Shown: in pieces, positions 47,789-57,219 of the stretch
Numbering within the stretch: the stretch's first letter is position 1
How the letters are laid out: the number at the start of each line of letters is the position of its first letter
Source of the DNA: Pedobacter quisquiliarum
Lineage (GTDB): Bacteria > Bacteroidota > Bacteroidia > Sphingobacteriales > Sphingobacteriaceae
Assembly (NCBI RefSeq): GCF_014642175.1
Contig: NZ_BMIL01000001.1
Coordinates: 124,001-188,000, forward strand
Direction: 5' to 3'
DNA length: 64,000 bases
Notes under the pieces: generated by a model
Told to the model about the DNA's origin: nothing
Databases searched by the model: none
Seen by the model: only the letters and a program-made list of their open reading frames with translations
Program-made: the position numbers and the translations under genes

Positions 47789-48400
47789 CTACATGGTGAA
47801 TACATCACGCTTGGTATCCGAGTGTTCAAGCTCTACCACATCTTGGCCGGGCTCTTCACGCTCAAACTCTCGTAGTTTTTCATTGAAGCCCTGGCTGTTC
47901 TTAATGATGGCCACTCTCGCGCTTCGCACGAACTCTATCAATCCATATGGCTGAAGCACCTCAATAAGCTTATCCGTTTCTTCCCGGTGTCCGGTGGTTT
48001 CAAAGACGGTATAGTCTTTACGGATCACCACTGCCCGGGCACCGTTCTCGCGAAGTAAGCGCTCCACGTATACCTTCTCCGCAATAACATCAGTCGGCAC
48101 TTTATAAAGTGCCATTTCCTGCCAGATGATATCATCGTTGGTGTTGAAATACACCTTCAATACTTCTACCTGCTTCTCGATCTGCCTTGCCACCTTACGA
48201 ACGGTGTCTGGCGTTTCATTTACAACGATGTTGAAGCGGTGGATATGCTGGATCTCGGAGGGGGAGACATTTAAGCTTTCAATGTTGATCTTCCTTCTGG
48301 AGAAGATGATCGCAATGCGGTTTAGCAGTCCGACCTGATTTTCTGTATAAACCGAGATGGTGTATTCCTGCTTTTTATCTGTGAATTCTGCGTCTTTCAT
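47789..48400 (-). CDS. ilvN: Acetolactate synthase small (regulatory) subunit
   Basis: The 203-residue protein has an N-terminal ACT domain (YTISVYTENQVGLLNRIAI, then SRRKINIESLNVSPSE), the valine-binding feedback module. A C-terminal domain follows that activates the catalytic subunit (VYVERLLRENGARAVVIRKD, YGLIEFVRSARVAI). It lies 6 nt downstream of ilvB. An ilvH name would be equally fair. Confidence 0.94.
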   Translation of the reverse strand: MKDAEFTDKKQEYTISVYTENQVGLLNRIAIIFSRRKINIESLNVSPSEIQHIHRFNIVVNETPDTVRKVARQIEKQVEVLKVYFNTNDDIIWQEMALYKVPTDVIAEKVYVERLLRENGARAVVIRKDYTVFETTGHREETDKLIEVLQPYGLIEFVRSARVAIIKNSQGFNEKLREFEREEPGQDVVELEHSDTKRDVFTM

Positions 48401-48406
48401 GTCTGA

Positions 48407-50146
48407 TTATTTAAGTCTGATTTCACTTACACTGCAGCCCTGCGGCACCATTGGAAATACGTTAAGTTCTTTTTCTACCATCACCTCCAGTACAAAGGAT
48501 CCTTTATGTTCCAGCATTTGCGTTAAAGCCGGAATCAGTTCTTCGCGTTCGGTGACTTTCTTTCCAGCGATGTAGTACGATTCCGCAAGTTTGATAAAGT
48601 CCGGACTGGTGATGTCTACAAAGGAGTATCGTTTCTCATTGAACAATTGCTGCCATTGGCGTACCATGCCCAGGAATTGATTGTTCAAAATCATGATCTT
48701 CACGTCCACGCCACTTTGCATGATGGTGCCAAGCTCCTGCAGGGTCATCTGAAATCCACCATCACCAATTACAGCGACCACCGTACGGTCGGGCCTGCCG
48801 AATTTGGCACCAATTGCTGCTGGAAGTCCGAAGCCCATCGTGCCCAAACCACCACTGGTCACATTACTGCGGGTGTTGTTTAGCTTCGCATATCGGCAAG
48901 CGACCATCTGGTGCTGACCAACATCGCTTACGATAATTGCTTCTCCTTTGGTGAGTTGATTTAATTGATGAATTACCTCACCCATGGTGAGTTCACCACT
49001 ACCTGGCTCCAGCTCCTTGCTGATCAGTTCTTCCTGTTCAATTTTCTCAAACACTGCGAATTCTGCACGCCAGTCGTTATGCTGACGCCCCTCAACCCGT
49101 GCGGTTAAAAGTGGGAGGGTATCTTTGCAGTCGCCCCAAACCGGCACGTCCGCTTTAACATTCTTGTCAATCTCCGCAGGATCTATATCCAGGTGGATCA
49201 CTTTTGCCTGGGTAGCGTACTTATCTAATCTGCCGGTTACCCGATCATCAAATCGCATCCCAATGGCAATTAGCACGTCACAGGAGTTGGTCTGCACATT
49301 CGGACCATAATTGCCGTGCATACCAAGCATACCCACATTCAGCGGGTGGTCGGATGGTATCGCACCGGCACCTAGAATGGTCCATGCAGCAGGGATCCCG
49401 CTTTTTTCTACAAATGCCTGAAACTCCTTCTCGGCACCACCGAGTAACACACCTTGTCCAAACAGGATAAATGGTTTTTTGGCGGCATTGATCATCGCTG
49501 CGGCCTCCTCGATGTAAGCCATGCGGATGTTAGGCTTCGGCCTGTAGCTGCGGATATGGTTGCAAGGGGTGTAGCCCTCGTAGTCTATTTTCTGAATCTG
49601 TGCATCCTTGGTGATGTCGATCAACACCGGTCCGGGCCGGCCGCTCTTGGCAATGTAGAACGCCTTCGCCAACACTGCTGGAATTTCATTGGCATCCGTT
49701 ACCTGGTAGTTCCATTTTGTTACCGGCGTGGTGATGTTTATGACATCCGTCTCTTGAAAGGCATCGGTACCAAGCAGGTGACTGAAAACCTGCCCGGTAA
49801 TACAAACCAGCGGCGTACTATCAATTTGTGCGTCAGCAAGACCGGTCACCAGGTTCGTTGCACCGGGTCCGCTGGTTGCGAACACAACACCAACCTTGCC
49901 TGATGTTCTTGCAAATCCCTGTGCAGCATGCGTGGCGCCTTGTTCATGGCGAACCAGAATGTGCTGCAGCCGTGCTTTGAAGTCGTATAAGGCATCATAA
50001 ATCGGCATGATGGCACCTCCAGGATAGCCAAAGACCACCTCGGTGCCCTCGGCGATCAAGCCTTCAAGCAGTGCTACTGAGCCACTTACGGTTTTAAGTT
50101 CTTTCGGCACTGCCGTTCTGATTGTTTCTTCAATTGATAATTCCAT
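48407..50146 (-). CDS. ilvB: Acetolactate synthase large subunit
   Basis: The ThDP- and FAD-dependent enzyme forms acetolactate or acetohydroxybutyrate. The ThDP glutamate region is FGYPGGAIMPIYDAL followed by RHEQGATHAAQGFAR, and the Mg/ThDP motif is VIGDGGFQMTLQELGT with NNQFLGMVRQWQQLF downstream. ATG 50146 (MELSIEE, 579 residues) is preferred; an in-frame ATG at 50185 would add 13 residues and overlap ilvD by 17 nt, so coupling through the longer start remains possible. Confidence 0.96.
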   Translation of the reverse strand: MELSIEETIRTAVPKELKTVSGSVALLEGLIAEGTEVVFGYPGGAIMPIYDALYDFKARLQHILVRHEQGATHAAQGFARTSGKVGVVFATSGPGATNLVTGLADAQIDSTPLVCITGQVFSHLLGTDAFQETDVINITTPVTKWNYQVTDANEIPAVLAKAFYIAKSGRPGPVLIDITKDAQIQKIDYEGYTPCNHIRSYRPKPNIRMAYIEEAAAMINAAKKPFILFGQGVLLGGAEKEFQAFVEKSGIPAAWTILGAGAIPSDHPLNVGMLGMHGNYGPNVQTNSCDVLIAIGMRFDDRVTGRLDKYATQAKVIHLDIDPAEIDKNVKADVPVWGDCKDTLPLLTARVEGRQHNDWRAEFAVFEKIEQEELISKELEPGSGELTMGEVIHQLNQLTKGEAIIVSDVGQHQMVACRYAKLNNTRSNVTSGGLGTMGFGLPAAIGAKFGRPDRTVVAVIGDGGFQMTLQELGTIMQSGVDVKIMILNNQFLGMVRQWQQLFNEKRYSFVDITSPDFIKLAESYYIAGKKVTEREELIPALTQMLEHKGSFVLEVMVEKELNVFPMVPQGCSVSEIRLK

Positions 50147-50168
50147 GTTCTTCGGTATTATGTGCAGA

Positions 50169-51866
50169 TTAATCGGTATAGGCATCAGTTACGCAGCCTT
50201 CACTGGCATTGCTTACCTGTTTCAGATATTTATAGAGTACCCCTTGTTTAACGGGAGGCGGCAACTGCTTCCAGTTTGCGCGACGCGCGGCGAGCGTCTC
50301 ATCGGACACCAGCACGTCTATGGTATTGTTTATCGCATCAATGCGGATGATGTCATTATCTTCTACCAGGCCGATATTTCCACCGTCCCAAGCCTCCGGT
50401 GTGATGTGACCCACCACAAAGCCATGCGTACCACCAGAGAACCGGCCGTCGGTAATCAGTGCCACTGATTTTCCTAGTCCCGCACCGATAATGGCCGATG
50501 TCGGTTTTAACATTTCCGGCATGCCCGGTGCGCCTTTAGGCCCTACCTGGCGGATCACCACAACGTCACCCTGATGAACCCTGCCGCTGGAGATACCTTC
50601 AATAAGTTGCTTTTCGCCGTTGAACACCCTTGCTGGACCTTCAAAACGTTCACCTTCTTTTCCGCTGATTTTTGCAACAGCACCAAGTTGTGCCAGGTTA
50701 CCGTAAAGCATTTGTAAATGCCCGGTCGCTTTAATTGGGTGTTCAATTGGTAAAATCACTTTCTGCTGTTCAAAGTCGAGCTCAACAGCATCGGCCACGT
50801 TTTCCGCTAATGTTTTACCCGTTACGGTTAAGGAGTCGCCATGAATCAAACCGACTTTAAGCAAATATTTTAAAACCGCTGGTATACCACCAATGCGGTG
50901 TACATCCTCCATAAGGTATTGTCCACTTGGTTTTAAGTCTGCCAGCACTGGTGTATTATCACTGATGTGCTGGAAGTCTTCAAGTTTCAGGCGCAGTCCT
51001 ACAGACTTTGCCATTGCAATAAGATGCAGGACCGCGTTGGTACTTCCGCCCAGGACCATCACGGTGACAATCGCGTTGTGAAATGCCTTTTCAGTCATGA
51101 TGTCTGAAGGCAGGATATTACGTGCTAACAAAACCTTAATGGCGTCGCCTGCACGCAAGCATTCGTTCTTTTTCTCTTCACTAAGCGCAGGGTAGGAGGA
51201 GCTGTAAGGCAAGCTCATCCCTAAGGCTTCAATTGCTGAAGCCATGGTGTTCGCCGTATACATGCCGCCGCAAGCGCCTGCACCCGGACAGGTGTGTCTG
51301 ATGATGCCTTGGTAATCTTCCTCAGAAAGCTTTCCAGCAATTTTCTCGCCCAAGGCTTCAAATGCCGAAACCATGTTCAATGACTTTCCTTTGTAATTCC
51401 CGGAGTGAATACTACCACCATATACCATTATGGAAGGGCGATTTAACCGTCCCATCGCAATGATGGACCCTGGCATATTCTTGTCGCAACCGGGTAGTGC
51501 GATTAGACCATCATAGTATTGACCGCCACAAATGGTTTCAATAGAGTCTGCGATTACGTCCCTGGAGATCAGCGAATAACGCATTCCATCGGTTCCGTTT
51601 GACATCCCGTCGCTCACCCCAATGGTGTTGAAGGTTAAGCCGACCATGTCACTTTTCCATACACCCTCTTTTACCAGCTTCGCCAGGTCGTTCAGGTGCA
51701 TATTGCAGGTGTTCCCATCATAGCCCATGCTTGCAATTCCCACCTGTGCTTTCTGCATATCGGCGGTAGTCAACCCGATTCCATATAACATGGCTTGTGC
51801 GCCGGCTTGTGTTGGATCTTGTGTGAAAGTTTTACTATATCTATTTAATTCTGGCGTATCTGACAT
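50169..51866 (-). CDS. ilvD: Dihydroxy-acid dehydratase
   Basis: The iron-sulfur enzyme dehydrates dihydroxy-acids to the 2-keto acids of valine and isoleucine. The cluster cysteines are in [20 protein letters not shown] and [18 protein letters not shown]. The C-terminal [22 protein letters not shown] is diagnostic. The protein has 565 residues. It lies between ilvE (20 nt upstream) and ilvB. Confidence 0.97.
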   Translation of the reverse strand: MSDTPELNRYSKTFTQDPTQAGAQAMLYGIGLTTADMQKAQVGIASMGYDGNTCNMHLNDLAKLVKEGVWKSDMVGLTFNTIGVSDGMSNGTDGMRYSLISRDVIADSIETICGGQYYDGLIALPGCDKNMPGSIIAMGRLNRPSIMVYGGSIHSGNYKGKSLNMVSAFEALGEKIAGKLSEEDYQGIIRHTCPGAGACGGMYTANTMASAIEALGMSLPYSSSYPALSEEKKNECLRAGDAIKVLLARNILPSDIMTEKAFHNAIVTVMVLGGSTNAVLHLIAMAKSVGLRLKLEDFQHISDNTPVLADLKPSGQYLMEDVHRIGGIPAVLKYLLKVGLIHGDSLTVTGKTLAENVADAVELDFEQQKVILPIEHPIKATGHLQMLYGNLAQLGAVAKISGKEGERFEGPARVFNGEKQLIEGISSGRVHQGDVVVIRQVGPKGAPGMPEMLKPTSAIIGAGLGKSVALITDGRFSGGTHGFVVGHITPEAWDGGNIGLVEDNDIIRIDAINNTIDVLVSDETLAARRANWKQLPPPVKQGVLYKYLKQVSNASEGCVTDAYTD

Positions 51867-51886
51867 GTTATGCTGCGGTATGATCG

Positions 51887-52777
51887 TTATATAAAAACTT
51901 CGTAATTCTGTTTTTCAAGCACCAAACACTTGTAGGTTCGTTGCAAAGTAGCACCTAAACTATCTGACCATTTTAAAGGGAAGGTGGTCTCATCAATCGA
52001 CTTCATGCCGATAATTTCTACTGCTGTACCGCAGAGGAAAGCCGCATCTGCTTGTTTAAGGTCTCGTGCAGTGATTTGCTTTTCAATACATTCAATATCT
52101 AGACTTTTGCAAAGCTGAAGTACCGTTGCCCGTGTGATGCCTGGCAAAATGTGCCCAAGCGAAGGCGTGTATAACTTTCCGGATTTTTCAATGAAAATAT
52201 TGGCTCCTGGTGCTTCCGCTACAAACTCGTGCTGATCAAGCAAAACCGCTTCATCGTAACCCCGGCTTTTAGCCTCCGTCGTTGCAAGAATAGAGTTTAC
52301 ATAATGTCCGCTTACCTTAGCCTCCATTGGGGTAGACTTTGGATTTGGGCGCTGATAGCTGGAAATACAAACCCGAACTTGCTTGCTGCCCAAATAAGCG
52401 CTCCATTCCCAGGCGCAGATCATGATGTTTACACTGCTTGGCTCCGAAAGCGTCATGTTAGGATTGCAATACACTAAAGGACGGATATACGCGTCCTTTA
52501 GGTTATTCAGCTCCAGCAACTTGTATGTCTGCCTTACCAGTTCATCAATATCCCATTCGAAAGGGATATGTACCAATTCACAAGAGCGTTTCAGGCGCTC
52601 GTAGTGACGTTTGGCTTTGAAGATTCTGGTGCCGTTATGTGTGTTATAGGCGCGAATGCCTTCGAACACGGCATAGCCATAATGTAGGGATTGGCTATAA
52701 AGGTCAGTGCTGGCGTCTTTTGCGGGAACAAACTCGCCATTTAAGTAAAGCTGGGTAGATGAATTGTAGTATTGCAT
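51887..52777 (-). CDS. ilvE: Branched-chain amino-acid aminotransferase
   Basis: This 296-residue class IV PLP aminotransferase catalyses the last step for Ile, Leu and Val. Signatures are [14 protein letters not shown], the PLP-lysine region [43 protein letters not shown] and [13 protein letters not shown]. It is the first enzyme gene of the operon, beginning 33 nt downstream of the attenuator hairpin, so its expression should depend directly on that structure. Confidence 0.95.
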   Translation of the reverse strand: MQYYNSSTQLYLNGEFVPAKDASTDLYSQSLHYGYAVFEGIRAYNTHNGTRIFKAKRHYERLKRSCELVHIPFEWDIDELVRQTYKLLELNNLKDAYIRPLVYCNPNMTLSEPSSVNIMICAWEWSAYLGSKQVRVCISSYQRPNPKSTPMEAKVSGHYVNSILATTEAKSRGYDEAVLLDQHEFVAEAPGANIFIEKSGKLYTPSLGHILPGITRATVLQLCKSLDIECIEKQITARDLKQADAAFLCGTAVEIIGMKSIDETTFPLKWSDSLGATLQRTYKCLVLEKQNYEVFI

Positions 52778-52809
52778 GGTTTAGGTTGGGATTCAAAAAG
52801 CTGGTTATT

Positions 52810-52837
52810 AAAAAAGCGCCTCTTTGCTGGGGCGCTT
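52810..52837 (-). terminator. Attenuator (intrinsic terminator) of the ilv/leu operon
   Basis: On the minus strand a 7-bp stem AAGCGCC / GGCGCTT with a 10-nt loop merges into a run of six T, located between the leader ORF stop and ilvE. The 5' arm (AGCGCC, complement of 52831-52836) can instead pair with GGCGCT at the end of the leader ORF (complement of 52868-52873). Terminator and antiterminator are thus mutually exclusive. Confidence 0.85.
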
Positions 52838-52863
52838 GTAACTATCTTGGTTTATATTCTCGT

Positions 52864-52947
52864 TTACAGCGCCGTCTTCTCCTGAATAATCAGCAGAATA
52901 ATATTGTTAATCAGGTTGTTGACGATGTTGAGAATGATGGTATTCAT
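52864..52947 (-). CDS. Branched-chain leader peptide of the ilv/leu operon
   Basis: A 27-codon ORF was found by reading the minus strand upstream of ilvE: ATG 52947 to TAA 52864. Fourteen of the 27 residues are branched-chain (8 Ile, 5 Leu, 1 Val); residues 1-9 read MNTIILNIV and residues 16-21 read IILLII. It ends with codons Thr-Ala-Leu, which contain the GGCGCT segment able to pair with the downstream terminator's 5' arm. The stop is 26 nt before that arm. By analogy to enterobacterial ilvGMEDA and leu leaders, ribosome stalling at Ile/Leu codons would leave GGCGCT free, form the antiterminator and allow expression. No Shine-Dalgarno site is visible, as usual here. Confidence 0.85.
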   Translation of the reverse strand: MNTIILNIVNNLINNIILLIIQEKTAL

Positions 52948-53294
52948 GATGTTTCTGTTATCTCGTGTTTCTTAAAATACAATTTAGATGATGAGAAAGG
53001 TAAAGACAATAGCAAACAGAAATATTTTAAAAAAAAATAAAAAGGCGATTAACTATGCTTCAGCAAAATAATAAATGGCCAATCTGTGATATTAAATACA
53101 TTTCACTAGCATGACTATACCAAAAGTGTTTTTGGTATTCAGTCTACTTGCTATGCGTGCATTATAATATTGTCTGAATTCTGCGTGAAATGCTTGCTGT
53201 GGTCAGAAAAGATCTCAGAAAAACGTCTTTTTCCGGGTAGTAATACTGATGGGTAATGGGGGCGTAGTGGACAATGATGCGCTAAGTTTAGGGC
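52948..53294. other. Upstream control region of the ilv/leu operon (no protein gene seen)
   Basis: This 347-bp AT-rich stretch lies between the leader ORF and the atpC terminator. It holds a perfect 9-bp inverted repeat (53117-53138). A near-consensus minus-strand -7 box is TTATTTTG (53064-53071, one mismatch), which would give a leader of about 110 nt before the leader ORF. A long A-run lies at 53028-53042. I found no convincing -33 box and no coding ORF. Confidence 0.5.
53117..53138. repeat. Perfect 9-bp inverted repeat, candidate operator
   Basis: ATACCAAAA-GTGT-TTTTGGTAT. Each arm carries a TTTG that could act as a -33 element. Its position about 170-190 bp upstream of the leader ORF suggests a regulator site for the ilv/leu operon. 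There is no U-run on either side, so a terminator is unlikely. Confidence 0.5.
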
Positions 53295-53329
53295 AAAAAA
53301 AAATCCCCCGAACTTCGGGGGATTTTCAA
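53295..53329 (-). terminator. Terminator of the atpDC operon
   Basis: On the minus strand a long palindrome (AATCCCCCGAA / TTCGGGGGATT around a minimal loop) is followed by a run of nine T, starting about 20 nt past the atpC stop. Confidence 0.92.
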
Positions 53330-53346
53330 ACTGTTCATGAATGCTA

Positions 53347-53592
53347 TTAAAGGGCTACACCCTCTGCAAGAACTACAATTTTATTTTTCAAAACTTCTAC
53401 AACGCCACCTTTGATGATAAAGGTTTGTTCGTCTGTTTTGTTTTTAATGATAACCGGACCATCTTCTAAAGTTGAGATGATAGGGGCATGGTCTCTCAGA
53501 ATCTGAAAAGAACCCATTGTTCCCGGTACAGTAACCGCAGTTACTTCTCCTTCAAAAACTTTTTTATCTGGGGTTAATATTTCAAGTGTCAT
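53347..53592 (-). CDS. atpC: F-type ATP synthase epsilon subunit, short form
   Basis: The 81-residue protein is the N-terminal beta-sandwich of subunit epsilon (TLEILTPDKKVFEGEV, GSFQILRDHAPIISTLE, KGGVVEVLKNKIVVLAEG). The C-terminal helical hairpin found in E. coli (138 residues) is absent, so helix-based inhibition of ATP hydrolysis cannot occur in the usual way. It lies 2 nt after atpD. Truncated epsilon is common in Bacteroidota. Confidence 0.94.
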   Translation of the reverse strand: MTLEILTPDKKVFEGEVTAVTVPGTMGSFQILRDHAPIISTLEDGPVIIKNKTDEQTFIIKGGVVEVLKNKIVVLAEGVAL

Positions 53593-53594
53593 AA

Positions 53595-55118
<1,524 letters not shown>

Positions 55119-55170
55119 TTATAAATATCAAATTGTTAAAGTCCGGATTTATGGTCCTCAATTCAGTCCG

Positions 55171-55178
55171 CAAAGTTA
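55171..55178 (-). promoter_or_regulatory. -7 box (TAACTTTG, minus strand) of atpDC
   Basis: The plus strand reads CAAAGTTA, an exact TAnnTTTG on the minus strand, 70 nt upstream of the atpD ATG. No distinct -33 was found. Confidence 0.55.
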
Positions 55179-55250
55179 AGTTTTTTCTCGGAAAATTGTG
55201 TATATAAATAAAATGATTTTCCACAAGATTTAAGTGATAAATTCGCTTGT

Positions 55251-56159
55251 ATGAAAACCGTATTAGTTACTGGTAGCAATGGGCTGCTCGGACAGAAAAT
55301 TACAGAAAATATATTGCTAAACCAGCAGTTTAATTTGGTTGCAACTTCTAAGGGCTCAAATCGTTATCCAATACAAGAAGGATACACCTATGCTGAAATG
55401 GATATTCTGGACGCCGGACAGGTGCGCAACGTTGTTGCGAAATACAAGCCCGACGCGATCATTCATACCGCGGCCATGACCAACGTGGATACCTGTCAGG
55501 TGGAAAAAGAATTAGCACATGCCTTGAACGTTGATGCAGTGAAAACCCTGGTTGCTGTTTGCGAAACCATGAACATACAGCTTGTGCATCTGTCTACAGA
55601 CTTCGTGTTCGATGGAGCGGATGGCCCGTATGAAGAATCCGCGAAACCAAACCCGCTGAGTTATTATGGTGAAACCAAGGCTGAAGCGGAAGCGGTCGTT
55701 CAAAATGCACACTGTCGTTGGTCAATCATCCGCACCATATTGGTCTATGGCATCGTTAAAGATATGAGCAGGAGCAATATTGTACTTTGGGCAAAGAACG
55801 CCCTTGAAAAGGCTGCACCGCTCAATGTGGTCAACGACCAATGGCGCATGCCTACACTGGCAGAAGATCTGGCTTGGGCATGTTTGAAGGCGGTTAAAAA
55901 AGATGTTACCGGCATTTATCACATCTCCGGAAAAGATATGATGAGTGTTTCCGAACTGGTAAGCAGGGTGGCAGATTACTTTGGCTTAGATAAAGGCCTG
56001 ATGTCTGAAGTCAGCTCGGCAACACTAAACCAATCTGCCGCACGTCCCAAACGAACCGGATTCATCTTAGATAAAGCCATCCGTGATCTTGATTACAAGC
56101 CGCACAGCTTCGAAGAGGGCATTGCCATACTCGAGCAGCAGATGGCCGGTAAACCATAA
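55251..56159 (+). CDS. RmlD-like NAD(P)-dependent reductase (extended SDR)
   Basis: The 302-residue extended SDR is closest in style to dTDP-4-dehydrorhamnose reductase. It has cofactor motif VTGSNGLLGQKI (residues 5-16), HTAAMTNVDTCQ, STDFVFDG and the YxxxK pair in YYGETK. The C-terminal region fits RmlD_sub_bind (VNDQWRMPTLAEDLAWACLK). No rmlA/B/C genes are nearby, so the true substrate (sugar nucleotide or other) is open. Divergent from atpD across a 150-bp gap. Confidence 0.82.
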   Translation: MKTVLVTGSNGLLGQKITENILLNQQFNLVATSKGSNRYPIQEGYTYAEMDILDAGQVRNVVAKYKPDAIIHTAAMTNVDTCQVEKELAHALNVDAVKTLVAVCETMNIQLVHLSTDFVFDGADGPYEESAKPNPLSYYGETKAEAEAVVQNAHCRWSIIRTILVYGIVKDMSRSNIVLWAKNALEKAAPLNVVNDQWRMPTLAEDLAWACLKAVKKDVTGIYHISGKDMMSVSELVSRVADYFGLDKGLMSEVSSATLNQSAARPKRTGFILDKAIRDLDYKPHSFEEGIAILEQQMAGKP

Positions 56160-56201
56160 CAATTGAAAATACTTATCAATACTTAAATAAATAGACATAC
56201 C

Positions 56202-56666
56202 ATGGCATTACAAGTAGGCGAACAAGCGCCAGATTTCAAATTATTTGACTCAGAATTAAAAGAAGTAAGCTTAAAGGATTTTGCGGGCCGCAAGTTGGTC
56301 CTTCAGTTCTTTCCTATGGCTTTTACAGGTACCTGCACTACCCAACTCTGCACCATGCGCGACAGTTTTGGTTATTATGAAGGCATTAATGCTGCTGTAG
56401 TTGGCATCTCCGTAGATTCTCCATTTACCTTGGCCAAGTTCAAAGAAGATCAGGCTTACCAATTTCCTTTGTTATCAGATTTTAATAAAGAAGCATCTCA
56501 GGCTTATGGCGCTTTTTACGAAGAATTTGTGTTCAACCTTAAAGGCGTATCAAAAAGAGCTGCCTTTGTCGTGGATGAAAGCGGAAAAATTATTTACGCC
56601 GAAGTTCTTGAAAGTGCAGGGGACTTACCTGATTTCGAAGCAATTAAGCAGGTGTTAGCCGCTTAA
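56202..56666 (+). CDS. Peroxiredoxin (AhpE/Bcp-like)
   Basis: The 154-residue thioredoxin-fold peroxidase has peroxidatic Cys45 in FFPMAFTGTC followed by Cys50 (TTQLC), a possible resolving cysteine. GISVDSPFTLAKF and the late AAFVVDESGKIIYAEV are typical of redoxin-domain peroxiredoxins. It would reduce hydrogen or alkyl peroxides in the cytoplasm. It is 42 bp after the RmlD-like gene; a thioredoxin lies 6 kb away. Confidence 0.9.
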   Translation: MALQVGEQAPDFKLFDSELKEVSLKDFAGRKLVLQFFPMAFTGTCTTQLCTMRDSFGYYEGINAAVVGISVDSPFTLAKFKEDQAYQFPLLSDFNKEASQAYGAFYEEFVFNLKGVSKRAAFVVDESGKIIYAEVLESAGDLPDFEAIKQVLAA

Positions 56667-56711
56667 CCGCGCTTTCACAGCAGCACAAATCGAAAATTAT
56701 TTCAAAAAAAA

Positions 56712-56742
56712 TTGGGAAATTCCAATTGTAGTGCTACTTTTG
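56712..56742 (+). promoter_or_regulatory. Promoter of tRNA-Arg (TTG -33 and TACTTTTG -7)
   Basis: TTG at 56712-56714 and the perfect -7 box TACTTTTG at 56735-56742 are separated by 20 nt, the best two-part Bacteroidota promoter in the window. The tRNA begins 20 nt later. Confidence 0.75.
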
Positions 56743-56762
56743 CAGTCCAATCAAACGGAAAC

Positions 56763-56836
56763 GCATTCGTAGCTTAATTGGATAGAGCACCTGACTACGG
56801 ATCAGGAGGTTAGGGGTTCGACTCCCTTCGAGTGCA
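56763..56836 (+). tRNA. tRNA-Arg (anticodon ACG)
   Basis: The full cloverleaf folds by eye. The acceptor GCATTCG pairs with CGAGTGC (one G-T wobble). A D-arm follows, then anticodon stem CCTGA/TCAGG with loop CTACGGA (anticodon ACG, presumably read as inosine at position 34), and a T-arm with GGTTCGACTC. The discriminator is A; CCA is not encoded. It reads CGU, CGC and CGA codons. Confidence 0.95.
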
Positions 56837-56840
56837 CAGA

Positions 56841-56869
56841 AAGCCTTAGAGAAATCTAAGGCTTTTTTT
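56841..56869 (+). terminator. Terminator after tRNA-Arg
   Basis: A 10-bp stem AAGCCTTAGA / TCTAAGGCTT with a GAAA tetraloop is followed by T6 (part shared with the stem), starting 5 nt past the tRNA. Confidence 0.92.
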
Positions 56870-56952
56870 ATGTCCAGCCATCGGAGCAGCCATCCAATAG
56901 CCAAACTGTCTACCGCGAAAGCTTAACCTTCATTTACTCGCCGCTGGTACCA

Positions 56953-57171
56953 CTACAAATTGAACAGTAACGCATACAGATCTGAAATATCCTGTCTCGT
57001 CTTTATCTCTTTGCTAATCGGAATCATAACATTCCCCTTGCTGTCATAGCAATAAAGCATGTTTGTGTCCAGGTCATAACACAATACTGCGGATAACTTA
57101 TACATGCCTAAACGTTCATCGAAGGCGATGTTGAAATCATATAAATCCTGTTCGCTTAATCTTTCATCCAT
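56953..57171 (-). CDS. Small hypothetical protein downstream of the DUF72 gene
   Basis: The 72-residue acidic protein has an alternating strand pattern (KLSAVLCYDLDTNMLYCYDSK) and no signal or membrane segment. I do not recognise it. It lies 48 bp after the DUF72 gene on the same strand, with a good ATG at 57171 and amino-acid composition that looks coding. It could be a real small gene; there is no supporting motif. Confidence 0.5.
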   Translation of the reverse strand: MDERLSEQDLYDFNIAFDERLGMYKLSAVLCYDLDTNMLYCYDSKGNVMIPISKEIKTRQDISDLYALLFNL

Positions 57172-57219
57172 GTCACGAATGTAAGTGTTCCCTTTTGAAA
57201 CCTATCGCATAAAATCAGC

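Noticed and set aside
52759..53040. 93-codon plus-strand frame across the ilv leader region
   Set aside because: It runs antisense through the attenuator and leader ORF, begins inside ilvE and has no sensible protein features.
56763..56836. tRNA-Arg as an attachment site of an integrated element
   Set aside because: No integrase, no direct repeat of the tRNA 3' end and only housekeeping-type genes on both sides.
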